Shown here: positions 48,678-60,125 of the stretch, piece after piece
Layout: every line of letters starts with the position of its first letter
How positions within the stretch are numbered: the first letter of the stretch is position 1
Assembly (NCBI GenBank): GCA_027574665.1
Contig: CM050651.1
Span: 6,697,501-6,761,500, forward strand
Direction: 5' to 3'
Origin: Rhynochetos jubatus
Lineage: Eukaryota; Chordata; Aves; Eurypygiformes; Rhynochetidae
DNA length: 64,000 bases
The notes under the pieces: generated by a model
What the model was told of the DNA's origin: nothing
The model's database searches: none
Seen by the model: only the letters and a program-made list of their open reading frames with translations
Position numbers and translations under genes: made by a program

Positions 48678-49450
48678 CACTGGCTAAGCTGCACTATTGT
48701 CAAGTACAATCCACTTGCTTGTTTGGGCAAGCAGAACACCTTGGCACACTTCCTCACTGTATCTCTCCACCCCCACACCCCACCCCCCCCCCAGTTCTTT
48801 TTTGGTTCTGCTGAATGAAAGATTATCAATCCCTGGAACCCAAGCACAAGCTAATAAACACACCATACAGTGCTCAGTGTTAGTTGTGTCAGCACAGAAA
48901 TGCTTACAAAAAATAAATGCATTCTGTATCCAAATTACTGAACTCAAATTCCCCAAAGCTAGTCCTCAAACTCTGCAATCTTCAAACGAAGTAAGGAACA
49001 ACTTTTATGCACCATCAGGCTTTTCTACTTAAGTTTGAAGCAATATACTTTTCCATTGCATAAGAGAGTATGAGAACACTGAAGCAGATTTAAAATCCTA
49101 ATGCAAACTTCTATTAAATACTAAGCTGTGGACGACGTTAGCAGGTCTCTCCATGCGAGTTCTGGCCTTGTCATCATGACTGATGCTACTTGCAAAGATT
49201 TTAAAGAAGACAACCGACTTTTTCTCTAGTTTTATCGTATTAACTCTGTATAGTCAATAAAGTGGGTGGGGAGATCCTGAATCTGCTGTCCACCTGTGCT
49301 GGGAACAACTGAGTTCAAAAGAACATCCTTATCACAGACATTTCGACCAGACCAACCAATTTGCAAAACGCCTGTGTCACATAAAACACTGCATGAAAAC
49401 GTGTTTCCAAACTCATATCCTACGGCACTGTACAACAAAGGAGCACTTAC

Positions 49451-49507
49451 TGCCATTGTCGTCAGAATCCTCACTGCTGCTAGGAAGCCGACTTCGTTTC
49501 ATGATCT
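49451..49507 (-). CDS. JADE1: JADE1 exon 2 with start codon
   Basis: The coding part is 49502-49451: ATG at 49502-49500, 17 codons reading MKRSRLPSSSEDSDDNG, and one base of a split serine codon before the donor A|GTAAGT. The upstream border is a TTTCCCGTAG acceptor, so the exon has only about 5 bases of 5' UTR. A second AG two bases further (GTAGAG) could shift the acceptor to 49505. The start context is ATCATGA, with A at -3. The MKR start and the serine/acidic run match JADE1 from other vertebrates as I recall. Confidence 0.95.
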
Positions 49508-52500
49508 CTACGGGAAACAGCAGGCAGCCTGCAAAGCAATGAGACAGCACTTAACCCAAGATGATAATACAGAGTCATCTAGTTGTGTTGCTGATGGCAC
49601 TGGAGGATTTACAGCGCACAAAGGAAAGCAAACAACTTTAAACAGCATCTGAAATATGAACAGGGAATATCTCAAGGATGCTTAATTAGGCAGTCATCAT
49701 ACCAGCAGGTGAACAAAATTGAAGAGTATCAATGACAACCCCATCAACACTTTCACCCCAAAACAAAAGCGTATTTTGTTTTGAGAGCTCTTAAAATCAC
49801 TAAGTATCAGCAGTCAATGTGGCTTAACTTCCCCTGCCCATTCTGACACTAGATTTGCAATACAACAACATTTTTACTGCCTGTGTAAATATTTATTTTG
49901 GCTAATATGGTTTTGGAACCATTTTATTCCCATTTCAAGTGCCAGATTTACAAAATCAAAGACTAAAGTCATCCACTTATATAAAATAAATTGAAAAAAA
50001 GAGACAGCAGCAGCGGCAAGCCAAGTTTTCCCAGAACAACTAAACGTGCATCAGCTACGCCCTGGGAGGCACCATCCTCTAAAGGTAAGGGAGTTACTTC
50101 CTCCTACAGGCAACATTTCCAGTTCCATGCCTAACACTAACTGTTTTTTCAGGAATCACACCGCCAAGTGATTACACAGAAGCTCCTCCAAACTGCCAGA
50201 CTCCTACCAAAATTGGGTTCAACTGCACACGAGCCAGCGATGTACAGGCAAAAAGTTCCCTATCATTTTAACTGCCATTCACAGGGCGTTGGTATTTTGA
50301 CATGTATTCTCCCCGGAATGAAACCCAATTCGGAAAAATTAAGAGAGCTGTAAACAGCTAGTCAGCGTTCACATGTAAAAAGCTATTGGTAAGCGTAAGT
50401 CGAAAAACAGAAAAAACATGACAAGTGCAGAAAGGCATATCCACCATGAGTTAATCTGACAAGGACTCGAGATGCACATCACATCCCCCGAGTCTTTGCT
50501 TGCCACGTATCAATCATGCTATCAACAAGTCTGGGTATTCTGCTAGCAGCAAAGCCCTCACACCTACCTCCGGGGCGCAGATTTGAAAACCGGATGCCAA
50601 AATGCATTTTGCTTCACCATAGGTAGGTGCAGATAATCTAACCTCCTCCCTTCCCTGTGAGCTGGGATTTCCCAGAAACCTTTCAACAAAACCCTTCTCG
50701 CTGACCCCCCTTCAGTACACAGTTAATTACTTCCACCTTGGTCACTGAGAACACGTCTCATTGTAGTGAACCCAACAATGCTCTCAACTTTTAGAAGGCT
50801 AATTCCCAGCATAAGGAAACCCGAAATCCTAACCAATGCCTGACACTAGTTGCCAAAAAAAAAGTACAAAACTACCTCCTCTTCCAAAAGTGACTCATAT
50901 AAAAAAAAGAAATAAGCCTTTTTTGTGTGGAAATTCATTTTATCATCACTAGCAAATCACAACCAACTGAACTTGAGACTCTATCTGACACTTCCAGTGA
51001 CCTCCATACAGTTGTGAGAGCCCGAGCACTGCAAGCCTCCTTGGCCACGTTACTCATGTAACGGCGGTGGGGCAAAGCCTCCCTCCCACAGAGTGACTTT
51101 CCGCAGTGGGATTTGATGGGGCTGTCTTAGAAACGTGTAACGGTTTTGACCTGCAGTCTTTGGTCACTAAAGGTAAAGAGAAACCGCACCAAGACCTTTT
51201 GTCACCGTTTCATAGAGTAGAAGTTCACACAATGTCTGATGCCAGAGAACCAAGAAGCACAAATGACAATCTCTTACAGTGTTAGAAGAATTCTCTCCCG
51301 AGTGATTGCTCTGAAGCACACCAGAACGCTGTGTGCACGGCAGATGGAAATGCTGCCAGTGAACGAATGCACAGACCAGCCTGGACCATCCAAATCATCT
51401 GAACACAGATGTGGTATAAATGTAGTAGATCCAGAGCCAAGTTCTGATACAGTCCTTCTAAAGACAGAAAGCCAACATTCACATCAAAACAGGCTAAGAC
51501 GCCACTGAAAAATCAACTAGCTGCTACAAGGCCAAAACCAGGGCATAAATATCTATGCTGTAAGGTACTTTTTTTCTCGTAGTTTACATACTTCCATTCT
51601 AAGTATGTTCTTTCACATTGCCATTGTTAATACTTCTTTCAACTACAGGAAAAGTATCTCCCTTAAAAAAGTGAAGAGGCTATGGAAGAAAATAAAGAAA
51701 AATTAAGTTATCTCAGAAAAGTAACTTGTGTATTCCTGGTCAAAATCCTCACTTCTTGGTTCATTCCCACATGGTCTGAAAAGTTCTACGCACCGTAAAG
51801 TAAAATAACAAAATGTATATACACTGAGACATGCTCATAAGCACGCAATGAACAAGAAAATTTGGAATTCTGCTCCTCCATGTCTTTCTGGATAAGTGTA
51901 TTTTGAGTCCATCTTCTCCTAGCCATACTTTCTGCAAATTCATAAGGGAAGACCCGGAGGCTTCTCCTTCCTACCACATCTTTAAAGAACAAACTAAACA
52001 TCTTTGTTGTTGTTGTTGTTTAAAGGAGAGTGGTATTCACACCTCCCAACTCAAGCACTCTCCCCAGTTCTGCAGGAAACAAGAGAAGCCAGAACAGAAG
52101 CCACTTTCCTGACGTACAGAGTATTAGATAAGGCAGCTAATTTCCTTGTCCATTCCAGTCAGGTTTCTGAAGTCTGCCACACTGAAAAGCCTGTGTTCTC
52201 AAAAGTAATGTTAAAAGAAATACGCCATTTGATGAAGCTTACGTGATTTTCCTTTATTGATGCATGTAAAAAAAAAAAAGTTACAATCCAAAGATCTCAT
52301 TTTCACATCTTTGAACCAAACCTGAGTTTACAGGGAGCTAAACCACAGATGGAAAAGCAGCATTTGGCTTCTTAGAGCAAGTCTCAAATCTCATGAGATT
52401 AACCCCCTAGAAGTTTTGTCATTAGAAGTAATAAAACAGCTTTTTTCAACTTCTAAAAATCACTGTGAACTGTTCCCACCAGATGTTCATATCCACAGTT

Positions 52501-54631
52501 CAGAACACACGTTCTAGAGAGAACATCAGAACAGCTGATAAGAATCACAGCCACACAGATTGAAATGCTGCTGCTCTTAGGGGTAGCAGAGTGCCCCTGC
52601 CTCAAAGATGATGGGTTTCTGCCAGGTGATGGTGACCTCAAAGTCACACAAGAACTGCATTAAAAATAAACACGGATTATGGACAGGGAGGGTTAGGTGC
52701 AGACTGAAGTGCAGGCTTTCCCTCTTTAACCACACATACACATTTTCCCAGCATGTTTAGGGAACACCGTCAATTCAGGTAACACTTTATACTCTTCAAG
52801 GAAAAACAAGAGTAACTCATTCTTCATGGGACATCCTTAACTAAAAATAAGGAGCTATTTTCATACTGAAAAAGGCAGAATGGGAAAACTACCACACGTC
52901 TCAGGAAAATTACTTATCTCATTGTCTTTTCTAATCTGAGATTTCAGCACCAACAATATTACTTTTCTTTGAAATTCTCACTCTTCGCCATCATGGAAAT
53001 GTTGGCATTTTTCCACTTTGACATACAATACTCAGGGGCATATAAAATGCATCTGATCCAACTCTGACCTCATTAAAACATATTCTGAAACTGAAGTAGG
53101 TCTGTCAAATCCGATGGGTCAGAAGGAAAGGCAGGTTCCTCAAGGTCTACAGAAGCATAAAAAAGGTCAAACATTTAAGCCAAGCTATAAGATTCATGCC
53201 AATAATAAGTAAAAACTACGCACTCAGCCTGCCACGCTTGCAGGACGGGAAGAGACCACCCAGGTGACTGAGCTCGATTCCCAACAACTGCAGGCAACCA
53301 CATAACTGCCGTTTAGTCCAGACGTTTCCACAAACCGTTCACTGCACCCACAGACTCCACAGAACAGCCTCCTAACGCCCCTCACAAGGTAAGCACTTCC
53401 CTGAAGCAAGGAAGCGGCCAACCGCGCAGTGCCCTGGAAGCCTGTATCTTCTGTCACAAACACCTCTACAGCTGCTTTTCCCAGATTCTTACACCAGCCC
53501 CAAAAGGGCATTTGCCCATACACTGTTCAACTGCAGAGCAAGCCCAGCACTTGAAAAGCTACAACCAGAGTCCAGCAGCCCTAGTACAACGGAGGGTGCT
53601 GCATCACCAAGCCAAACCTTCCCTCAGGTTTCAGTGACACGTGTCAGTTCCTAATAATCCAGCAATTTTTGTACATGGTTTCAGTTTCATTTCCTTGGAA
53701 GATGAACGTTAAAGCCATCCTTTCAGAAATGAGACAGACCAACACACAACATGCTGACAGTTCTTCCTCCGGAGGACTCCGTTACAGCATCTACCCATTC
53801 ACTGGGGACGGGGGGAGTGGACGCAGGCAAATGCCAGGTGTCACCCAGCCGCAGCTTTGCAGAAACAGCCGTGACTGCTGGCAATGCTACCCCATTTCCC
53901 AGGTGGAGAAAGCATCTCGGAGTACTTCCCGCAATCACACCCCCGCAAGCAATGGGGCAGAGGCCATGCCTTGTCAGCCACCCAGCACCCTCAGATGAGC
54001 TAGCCATGCGGTGCCAGGGCAGGACCGGCCAGGCTGGCACAGCTTGCAGCGCCCTGCTGCGCTGCTCCAGAGGCTGAAGGCACCGTGCTTTACAGAGACA
54101 CATCACCAGTGGCTCTTCCTGCCTCTTTCATCACGCTAGCTTGGAAAGCTAAGCGCGGGGGTTTACTCACTGATTAGGTACCAACGTCAAACGTACAAAC
54201 CTAACTCCAGACTTAGGTGGTACAACTGCTCAGACCGTTTTTACAGGTAAGATTACAACGCCTGAAACGTTTCCTCTGGCTACTCTGTTTTGAAAGGAGC
54301 ACCAAGTCGTTTTCAAAATACTTGTAAAAGGCTATGCAAATGAAATTACTAGATGAGAATCCAATACAATGAACGTCAGGCCATAAAATAACACCTGGAT
54401 CTACACACCCTTGCGGAGGTGAGCAGGAAACATCTCACGCTACCCAAATAACTAGATACAGTTAGAAATACGGACACGTCTGCCTACTTCCCAGTATTTG
54501 CCGGCAGACGCAGTGCAATGGCTTAGAATCGCCAACAGGACACAGTACAGCAAGTTCACTATTTTTACCAGTACACTTTATCATGGTCCTCCGTTCTGAG
54601 GTCTGCAAGAGAATAATTTAAAAGAAACAAC

Positions 54632-54655
54632 AAAAAAAAAAAAAAAAAAAAAAAA
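54632..54655 (+). repeat. A24 homopolymer
   Basis: A run of 24 A residues follows a single C. On the JADE1 sense strand it is T24. No adjoining retroposon body was recognised. Confidence 0.97.
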
Positions 54656-57600
54656 CCATACTGGACAGCAATACCAAGAATCTTTATTATTTTTTTTCTC
54701 CCACGATGAAGTCCCAAGAGTTGCACAGGTAAGAGTGGAAAAAAATCCAAATCCTTTTTCCTTGCTTCCTCAGAGCAGAAATCCAGACAATACCCCATAA
54801 AACTGGCACGGCAGCGTGCACACACATACACCCACGTGCAACACACCACAGAACTCTTTACGCTGCTGCTGCACAGTTAAGAGCACTTTTTCACTCAGTT
54901 CAACCCCAAGCAGAGAGACATCAAAGAGAAAGATGTAAAGTGCAGTCATTGTTATGCAAATAGCTAAACAGAACCAATATTTTAAAAATAATTATACATG
55001 ACAAAAATCTACATCCTCAGGTCAAAGGTTTTACAGAGCACAAATCTTACTACAGTGTTTTTAAGGGCTGTATAAACCTCTGGGTAACAAGGGTGTATAA
55101 CTCAAACTCTGACAGACAACTGTAACCATGTTAACGGGTGTCACTACAATAAACTGCACCGAACAGCTGCAGAGACAGAATGGGAAGAAAGCAGAATTAT
55201 GACAGATGTACACCCTGAAGACAAACTGAAAAACTGGCTTTTCCTCAAAGTAACCCACTAACTGCAGTGAAACGAAGACCTAATTATCTCTAGTACACAA
55301 GAAATTGCTTCAAAACACCTATTGTGCAAATGGAAGTGAAGTGTGACATAGTCTTCATGAAATGGATAGGAGATGAAGACATTTGGCTTCTACTACTGTA
55401 CTCTTTTTAAATAGCTTGTCCATGACACCACCTCAGTCTTCACCAACTGACACCTGACCCAGCAAGAAGGAAAACTGGCCCTTCCTTTTTATGGCCAGAC
55501 CAAAAAAAACCCCGAAAGAATTGTATCAGAAGTCATTTATACTATTGCAACCCACCTAAAACTTTGTAATTCCCCTTTATCACCTATGAAAGCCTCAATA
55601 GCGACATTTTATAGACACAGAGATACAAGAAGAGTTCTTAAATGAAATATTACATTATTATGTAGCACAGTCCACAGTACAAAAGAAGCCACAGACCTTA
55701 AATTTGGAGAAAAAAATACCCAAGTCTCACAAAACAAAAAACTCCGTTTCAAGGCCAAGAGTGCTCTCCACAAGGAATATGTCTACAGACTCCAACACAC
55801 CTATTCCAGATTTCACAAGGGAAGGCAGAAGCACAACTTGGACACGCGAGCCCAACACTTCTCAGCAATCCACATGCTCATTTAGGCACCTGTGCACGTC
55901 AGCCCATAACGCTACCTTACAAGATGGGCAGTGGCAGTAAGTTATTCCCAAACTGTGCTGGTGAAACTGACTGCCCAAAATCTTGGGCAATGATAAACTG
56001 GGCTCCACAAATGAATTCAACCCACCCTGCACCCACTGCAGTTCCTTTCCCATCTAGAAAAAGCTGTCAGCTTGGCCAGCTCCAGCTGAGAACAGGAGCA
56101 CCAAGCAGCAGTGCTGACCACATGGAGAAAACGTTTGAGGAAGGACTGGGAGGGTTTCTTACTATATTCTGTGAGTTGGGAATGAAACCAGAGAAGCTGG
56201 AAGGGAAATCTGCAGCTGTGAGGGGAAAGGGGAGTTTATTATTTTATTTTAAACATATGTATTAAACATAGCTCAAAAGCAGGGAGCGAGTGGTGTCTGA
56301 AGCCAGAGGGAAAATCCTGCCACTAAAACGTACAGCCCTTGCTGTTTCAACAATATCCCACTGAGTGTGAGAAACCTCTAGAAATAGAATCATAACAAGC
56401 ATATTTTGGCACAACTTCTATGCAGGTTTTAGGTTTGCAAGTGTGGGCAGCCTTTGACTTACTTAAAACACAGCGCCCGCTTAGAAAGGAAATTATCCCA
56501 AATCTCAGCTAACGCCTTCTCTAAAGAGAAAATACGGGGCTACCATAAGAGCATCTTCCTGCCGTAACATTAAGACGTCAACAAAAACACGTTGCTGAAC
56601 GCCACCCTAATTTCCCGTTCCACCCAACAGCTACCCAAGGGGAAGCAGTCCATTTCCAAGGCTTGTGTGGCCGCACAAACAAGCCGTTTGCATGTGACGC
56701 ATGGCCAGTTCCCACCGGGCGGCTCTCAGGATCCCACGGCCTTCGCCCGCGGGCGAGTGGAGTGAACTTTATTCGCGTGAGGCTGCCAGCCGCAGGGACC
56801 AAGAGGCCGAGGGAGGAGTTAGCCAGAAGCCGGGAAGCGCAGCTTTCTGAAGCCGCCCCGCAGGTGAGCGGGGCCTCCAGCGGCCCCGACGACCGGTCGC
56901 CACCCGCTGAGTCAACGGTTGCCAACCCAGGGCCGCCTTTCCAGAGGGCGGGAACGGCGGCTTGAAGCGTCAATTCAAAAGCGGCGCCGAGGGCTCCGCG
57001 CGGCCCCGCGAGGCGGCGAGACGCGGCGAGCGGCGGGGAGAAGGGACGGAGCCACCTCTCGCCCCGGGGGCCGACGGGCCGCGCCTCCCCGCGGGGGGAG
57101 GGCATCTTCCCGGGCAGCCGCGCGGCCGCCGGTTTCCATTTGAAACGGCCCGGCTCGCCCCCTCCTCCTCCTCCTCCTGCTCCTCCCGGCTCCCTCTCCT
57201 GCTCCTCCCCGCCACCGGCCGCACCAATCGGCTCGGCCCCGGCTGCAAATCAAACTCGGTGCCCCCGGCTCCGCTCCCTCGCCCCAAAGCCCTGTCACTG
57301 CCGAAACCGGCGCAAGCACCTTCCCCCCCGCCCCCATCTCCACGCTGAGATGGATGGAGGGAGGGAGGGGGAGACGGGACGGCGCTTTGGCGGATGGAGC
57401 AGCAGCAGCACGGAGGAGACTGGAGCTCCTTTCCCGTGTCTGTCTCTCCTCCCACTCCCAGACAGTTCTGGAAACTGTGTATCACCTCTTGTCACAGGAA
57501 ACCGACCAGCAGGCGGTGCAAACAAACAAGCACCCTTCGCCTCCGCCCTCCCCAAACAGCCAGCACCCATCGCCTCTCCGTAATGAGCCGGCGGACGCGA

Positions 57601-59052
57601 ACGGGAGGGGAAAAGCAACCAGGAGAACAAGAAATATTTCTCCGAGCAGGCGACTGCCCGAGCCCCGGGACCGGCAGGGCGGCAGCGGCACCGGGGCGGC
57701 TTTGTCTGGTTTCGGCCAGGGGGAAAATCGCTCCCTCGGGAGGCCGAACCGTTACACAGCGATAACGCGGGTGGCGGGTGACTCGCAAGGCCCCGAGGGA
57801 AGGGCGAAGTGGCGGAGCTATCCCGACTGGCGACCCAGCAACTTCAGCCGTTGGCCGCCGCTCCCCCGCGCTGGTTGTTACGTTACGTTCGCGTGTTCAC
57901 ACCGCCGGGGGCGTCCCGTTCCCCGGGCAACAAACTCCGGCACGGCCGTGCCGGTTCCCCCCGGGGAGGCCCGCGGAGCAACGTCCTGTCTCCAGGCAAC
58001 CGCCGAACGCCGAGCCGCGGGAGGGGGTCCCGCCACTCCCCCCCCTCCGCCGCGCCTTGCCCGAGTTTGCAGCGCGCCCCCCGCCCGGTGCCCGCTCCCG
58101 CACTTCAACTCCGCGGCCCCGGGGCGGGGGTCGGGGGCTGCGGGGCCGCCGTGCACCTGCTGGCCGCTGCCCCGCGGGCCCGGGCCGCTCCGTACGCCTC
58201 CCCACCGCGCACACGCTCCCGAACACGTGCAGTTCGGGGCCCGGCAAGTTGCTCTCCAGCGGCAGACACCGTGCGCTCCCCTCGGGGGCGCGGGAGCTGG
58301 GGGGTGGTACCGCAGGACCTATGACAGCCCGCTGCTCCCGCTCCGGCGGGACACCCACCGGTGCCCCAGCGCACACATTCCCGTGCCCATCGAGCACACC
58401 ACCGACCGGCTGCGGCTCTCCCGCTCCGACAGGCAACTTCTGCTTAATTTCACCGATGAGCAGTTTTTATGCTTTCCAAGCATTTTTCGGTTTTTCCTAC
58501 AAGCGAAAACCAATCGCGCCGGGGGTCCGTGTCACCACCAAGCTGCTTCTGCACACACATACGCGCTTCCCGCCCTCCGCGAGAGGCGATGGGTCCCGCG
58601 GACATGTGGGTGACACGGTGACAGGCGCCGGCCGTGGCTCCCCCCGCCCCCTTCCCGCACATCAGTGTCTGAGCAGGACCTGCGCTCTGCCATTGCCATC
58701 CGTCCGCCAAGTTGTTCCAGCGCTGCCTACTTCGCGCCGAGGGCGATACCCCCGCGGCGCCCCCCCCACCCCCCACCCGGCGCAGCCCGCAGCGACGCCC
58801 GAGGCGCGGGGCCGGGAGCTCGCTTGGCCGCTGCGCCCTGAAAGCGGCCGCGCTCCTCGCTCGCCGCGCCGGTGCCCGCAGCGGAACAAAAAGCCACCCG
58901 CCACGCCGAGCCGAGCGGCAGCGCAGCCTCCCCGCCCTCCTCCCACCCGCCCCGTCCCTCCCGCCCGCCCCGGCCCGGCACAAGTTGGTTGTGGGATAGC
59001 GGAGCCGCAACTCGGCCGCCTCCCCTCGCCCCGCACCGAGCCGCGCGGCTCT

Positions 59053-59073
59053 TGGCGCCATGTTAATGACGTA
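59053..59073 (-). promoter_or_regulatory. CRE-like and YY1-like site pair
   Basis: On the minus strand TACGTCA is followed after four bases by CATGGCGCC. The first resembles a CREB/ATF site and the second has the ATGGCG core of YY1 sites. A second YY1-like TTGATGGCGGTGG lies at 59178-59190. Both are just downstream of the proposed exon 1 donor, where YY1 sites are common in CpG-island promoters. This is motif similarity only. Confidence 0.4.
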
Positions 59074-59145
59074 CTATCTTATTTCCACTAGGCAGCGACC
59101 TTCGGCACGAAACTGCTCTCTCGCCGCCTCCGGAGCGACACACAC

Positions 59146-59161
59146 AAAAAAAAAAAAAAAA
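59146..59161 (+). repeat. A16 homopolymer within the promoter island
   Basis: A run of 16 A residues, flanked by ACACACAC and by ACCACCACC. On the JADE1 sense strand it is a T16 tract about 100 bases inside intron 1. Confidence 0.95.
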
Positions 59162-59256
59162 CCACCACCAAAACACACCACCGCCATCAAATATGGCTGT
59201 GCTGGCGGCTCCCCCGGCTGGCGCTGCGGCGGCGGGGAGGCGGCGGGCACGGTTAC

Positions 59257-59391
59257 CTGCTGGCGGCGGCGGCGGGGCGGCGGCGGCGAGGGCGGGCGGC
59301 GCGGCCGGGCTCCCCCTGCGCGGAGGGCTCGGGGCCGCCTCATGAGTTCGGCGCGGCGGCGGGGCGCGGGCGCGGAGAGCGGCTCCCTGCG

Positions 59392-59431
<40 letters not shown>
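59257..59431 (-). other. JADE1: Proposed JADE1 exon 1 (non-coding)
   Basis: A strong donor, CAGCAG|GTAACC, on the minus strand within the CpG island is the best candidate to join the ATG exon acceptor at 49507. The 5' end is unknown; I place it near the TG repeat at 59393-59430. The exon contains an ATG at 59343-59341 in a weak context, opening a frame that stays open to the donor. No transcript evidence is available, and other first exons in the island are possible. Confidence 0.5.
59393..59430 (+). repeat. (CA)19 microsatellite at the JADE1 promoter
   Basis: Nineteen uninterrupted CA units. On the JADE1 sense strand this is (TG)19, about 135 bases upstream of the proposed exon 1 donor, within or next to the transcription start area. 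Confidence 0.97.
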
Positions 59432-59434
<3 letters not shown>

Positions 59435-59667
59435 GACTCCCTCTGACTGACGTTTGTACTTGTTATGGAGGAAGGACTCCGTGAATCAAACTCGTTTCTG
59501 GGTCACTGCTGCCACAGGGGGGAGCTGCTTTAATCCCCTGCCAAAACTGGAAGGCGAGGGAAGGGGGGAAATCATAATAATAACGCAGCGCCGGGGTGGG
59601 GAGGCGGCGGCCCCGCGGGAGCCGCCGTTAACTCTTGGCGGGCCTGGCCGGGGCGGCGCAGCAGCGC

Positions 59668-59717
59668 GGGGGCTCCCTCCAGCCGGCCGGGGGCTCCCTC
59701 CAGCCGGCCGGGGGCTC
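59668..59717 (+). repeat. 21-bp GC-rich tandem repeat, 2.4 copies
   Basis: gggggctccctccagccggc followed by c occurs at 59668-59688 and 59689-59709, with a third partial copy at 59710-59717. It lies upstream of the proposed JADE1 start in the CpG island. Confidence 0.95.
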
Positions 59718-59987
59718 GCCGCCCTCTCCCGCGGCGGCTTCCCGGGGAGCTCCTCGATCCCGAGCCGCGGCGACCTGGCCGCAGCCCGGGGCTGCCCGGC
59801 CGCTGCGCCTCCCCGCTCGTACTGAAGCGGGCTGGCAGCTGGGAAAGGGTGCGTGTCTGCGCCCAGAGCCCGGCTGTGGCACTGCTGCCGGTACCCTGCC
59901 ACAGAGAGCTCTCCAAAAAACACAACCCGGTTTCACCACCGGGAATTACGGCGCTGCACAGGCTCCCTGGCCGTGACACACAACTCC

Positions 59988-60125
59988 CTCTTGTTTTCAG
60001 ACAGAGAAACTGAGGCACGGAAGAGTTAAACGCTGTGGCCACGTCCCTGGCGCATCACTGCCAGGGCAAGAATAAACCTGCCGGCTCCCTATCCTCAGCC
60101 CCCGGCGTCAGCCCTCCAGCTCCCC
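59988..60125 (+). mobile_element. MIR-like ancient SINE fragment
   Basis: The segment CAGACAGAGAAACTGAGGCA, then GAAGAGTTAAACGCTGTGGC, CACTGCCAGGGCAAGAATAA and TCCTCAGCCCCC follows the MIR/CORE-SINE 3' pattern (GGGGAAACTGAGGCACAGAG, TTAAGTGACTTGCCC, GGCAGAGC-GGGAATAGAACC) with the expected divergence. It lies about 0.6 kb upstream of the proposed JADE1 start. Confidence 0.7.

Larger units (their letters stand above)
36659..49450 (-). other. JADE1 intron 2 (12.8 kb)
   Basis: The donor is GTAAGT at 49450 and the acceptor ATCCTAG. The intron contains a 1-kb ERVL-type solo LTR (40938-41958), a 32-bp tandem duplication (43697-43760) and a rearranged CR1 copy carrying telomeric repeats (47925-48677). 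An A14 tract lies near 40267-40280. The remainder is AT-rich and unassigned. Confidence 0.85.
49508..59256 (-). other. JADE1 intron 1 (inferred, 9.75 kb)
   Basis: The intron runs from a CAGCAG|GTAACC donor inside the CpG island to the CCCGTAG acceptor at the ATG exon. The promoter-proximal 2.5 kb (56.7-59.25 kb) is CpG-rich. The rest is AT-rich with an A24 tract (54632-54655) and a short GTT run (about 52004-52020). No gene or confident transposable element was recognised in the AT-rich part. Confidence 0.7.
14113..59431 (-). other. JADE1: JADE1 gene, complete (proposed 11 exons)
   Basis: The gene encodes Jade family PHD finger protein 1 (PHF17), the scaffold of the HBO1/KAT7 histone acetyltransferase complex with ING4/5 and MEAF6. 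It acts in the nucleus on H3/H4 acetylation and is also described as a pVHL-stabilised protein (family knowledge). Ten coding exons were assembled on the minus strand: 49502-49451, 36658-36576, 33169-33012, 29528-29341, 27423-27212, 25924-25757, 25205-25089, 21329-20799, 18558-18441 and 17681-16780. All junctions are GT-AG with matching phase, giving 842 codons plus a stop. Domain order: EPL1-like (about 75-200), PHD finger with ligands C205, C208, C222, C225, H230, C233, C246, C249, then ePHD from C257 to H367, a helical region (about 400-540) and a basic tail with KRKRK near 787-791. Exon 1 and both transcript ends are inferred. Confidence 0.96.
56700..59880. promoter_or_regulatory. CpG island, JADE1 promoter region
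   Basis: About 3.2 kb of very GC-rich sequence with frequent CpG dinucleotides, sharply different from the flanks. It contains the proposed JADE1 exon 1 and donor (59257), a CCAAT box on the plus strand (gcaccaatcggc, near 57216-57227), several GGGCGGGG-type GC boxes, and a CRE-like TGACGTA at 59067-59073. The long open frames in both strands here are the usual consequence of high GC content. No TATA box was recognised, as is typical for CpG-island promoters. Confidence 0.9.

Noticed and set aside
57354..58613. 419-codon open frame on the plus strand, with an overlapping 437-codon frame at 57778-59091
   Set aside because: They lie entirely inside the CpG island, where stop codons are rare in every frame. 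Composition is dominated by P, R, A, G and S, several frames overlap on both strands, and there is no recognisable domain.
59063..59446. Frames containing long CVCVCV or HTHTHT runs
   Set aside because: They are translations of the (CA)19 microsatellite and adjacent GC-rich sequence.
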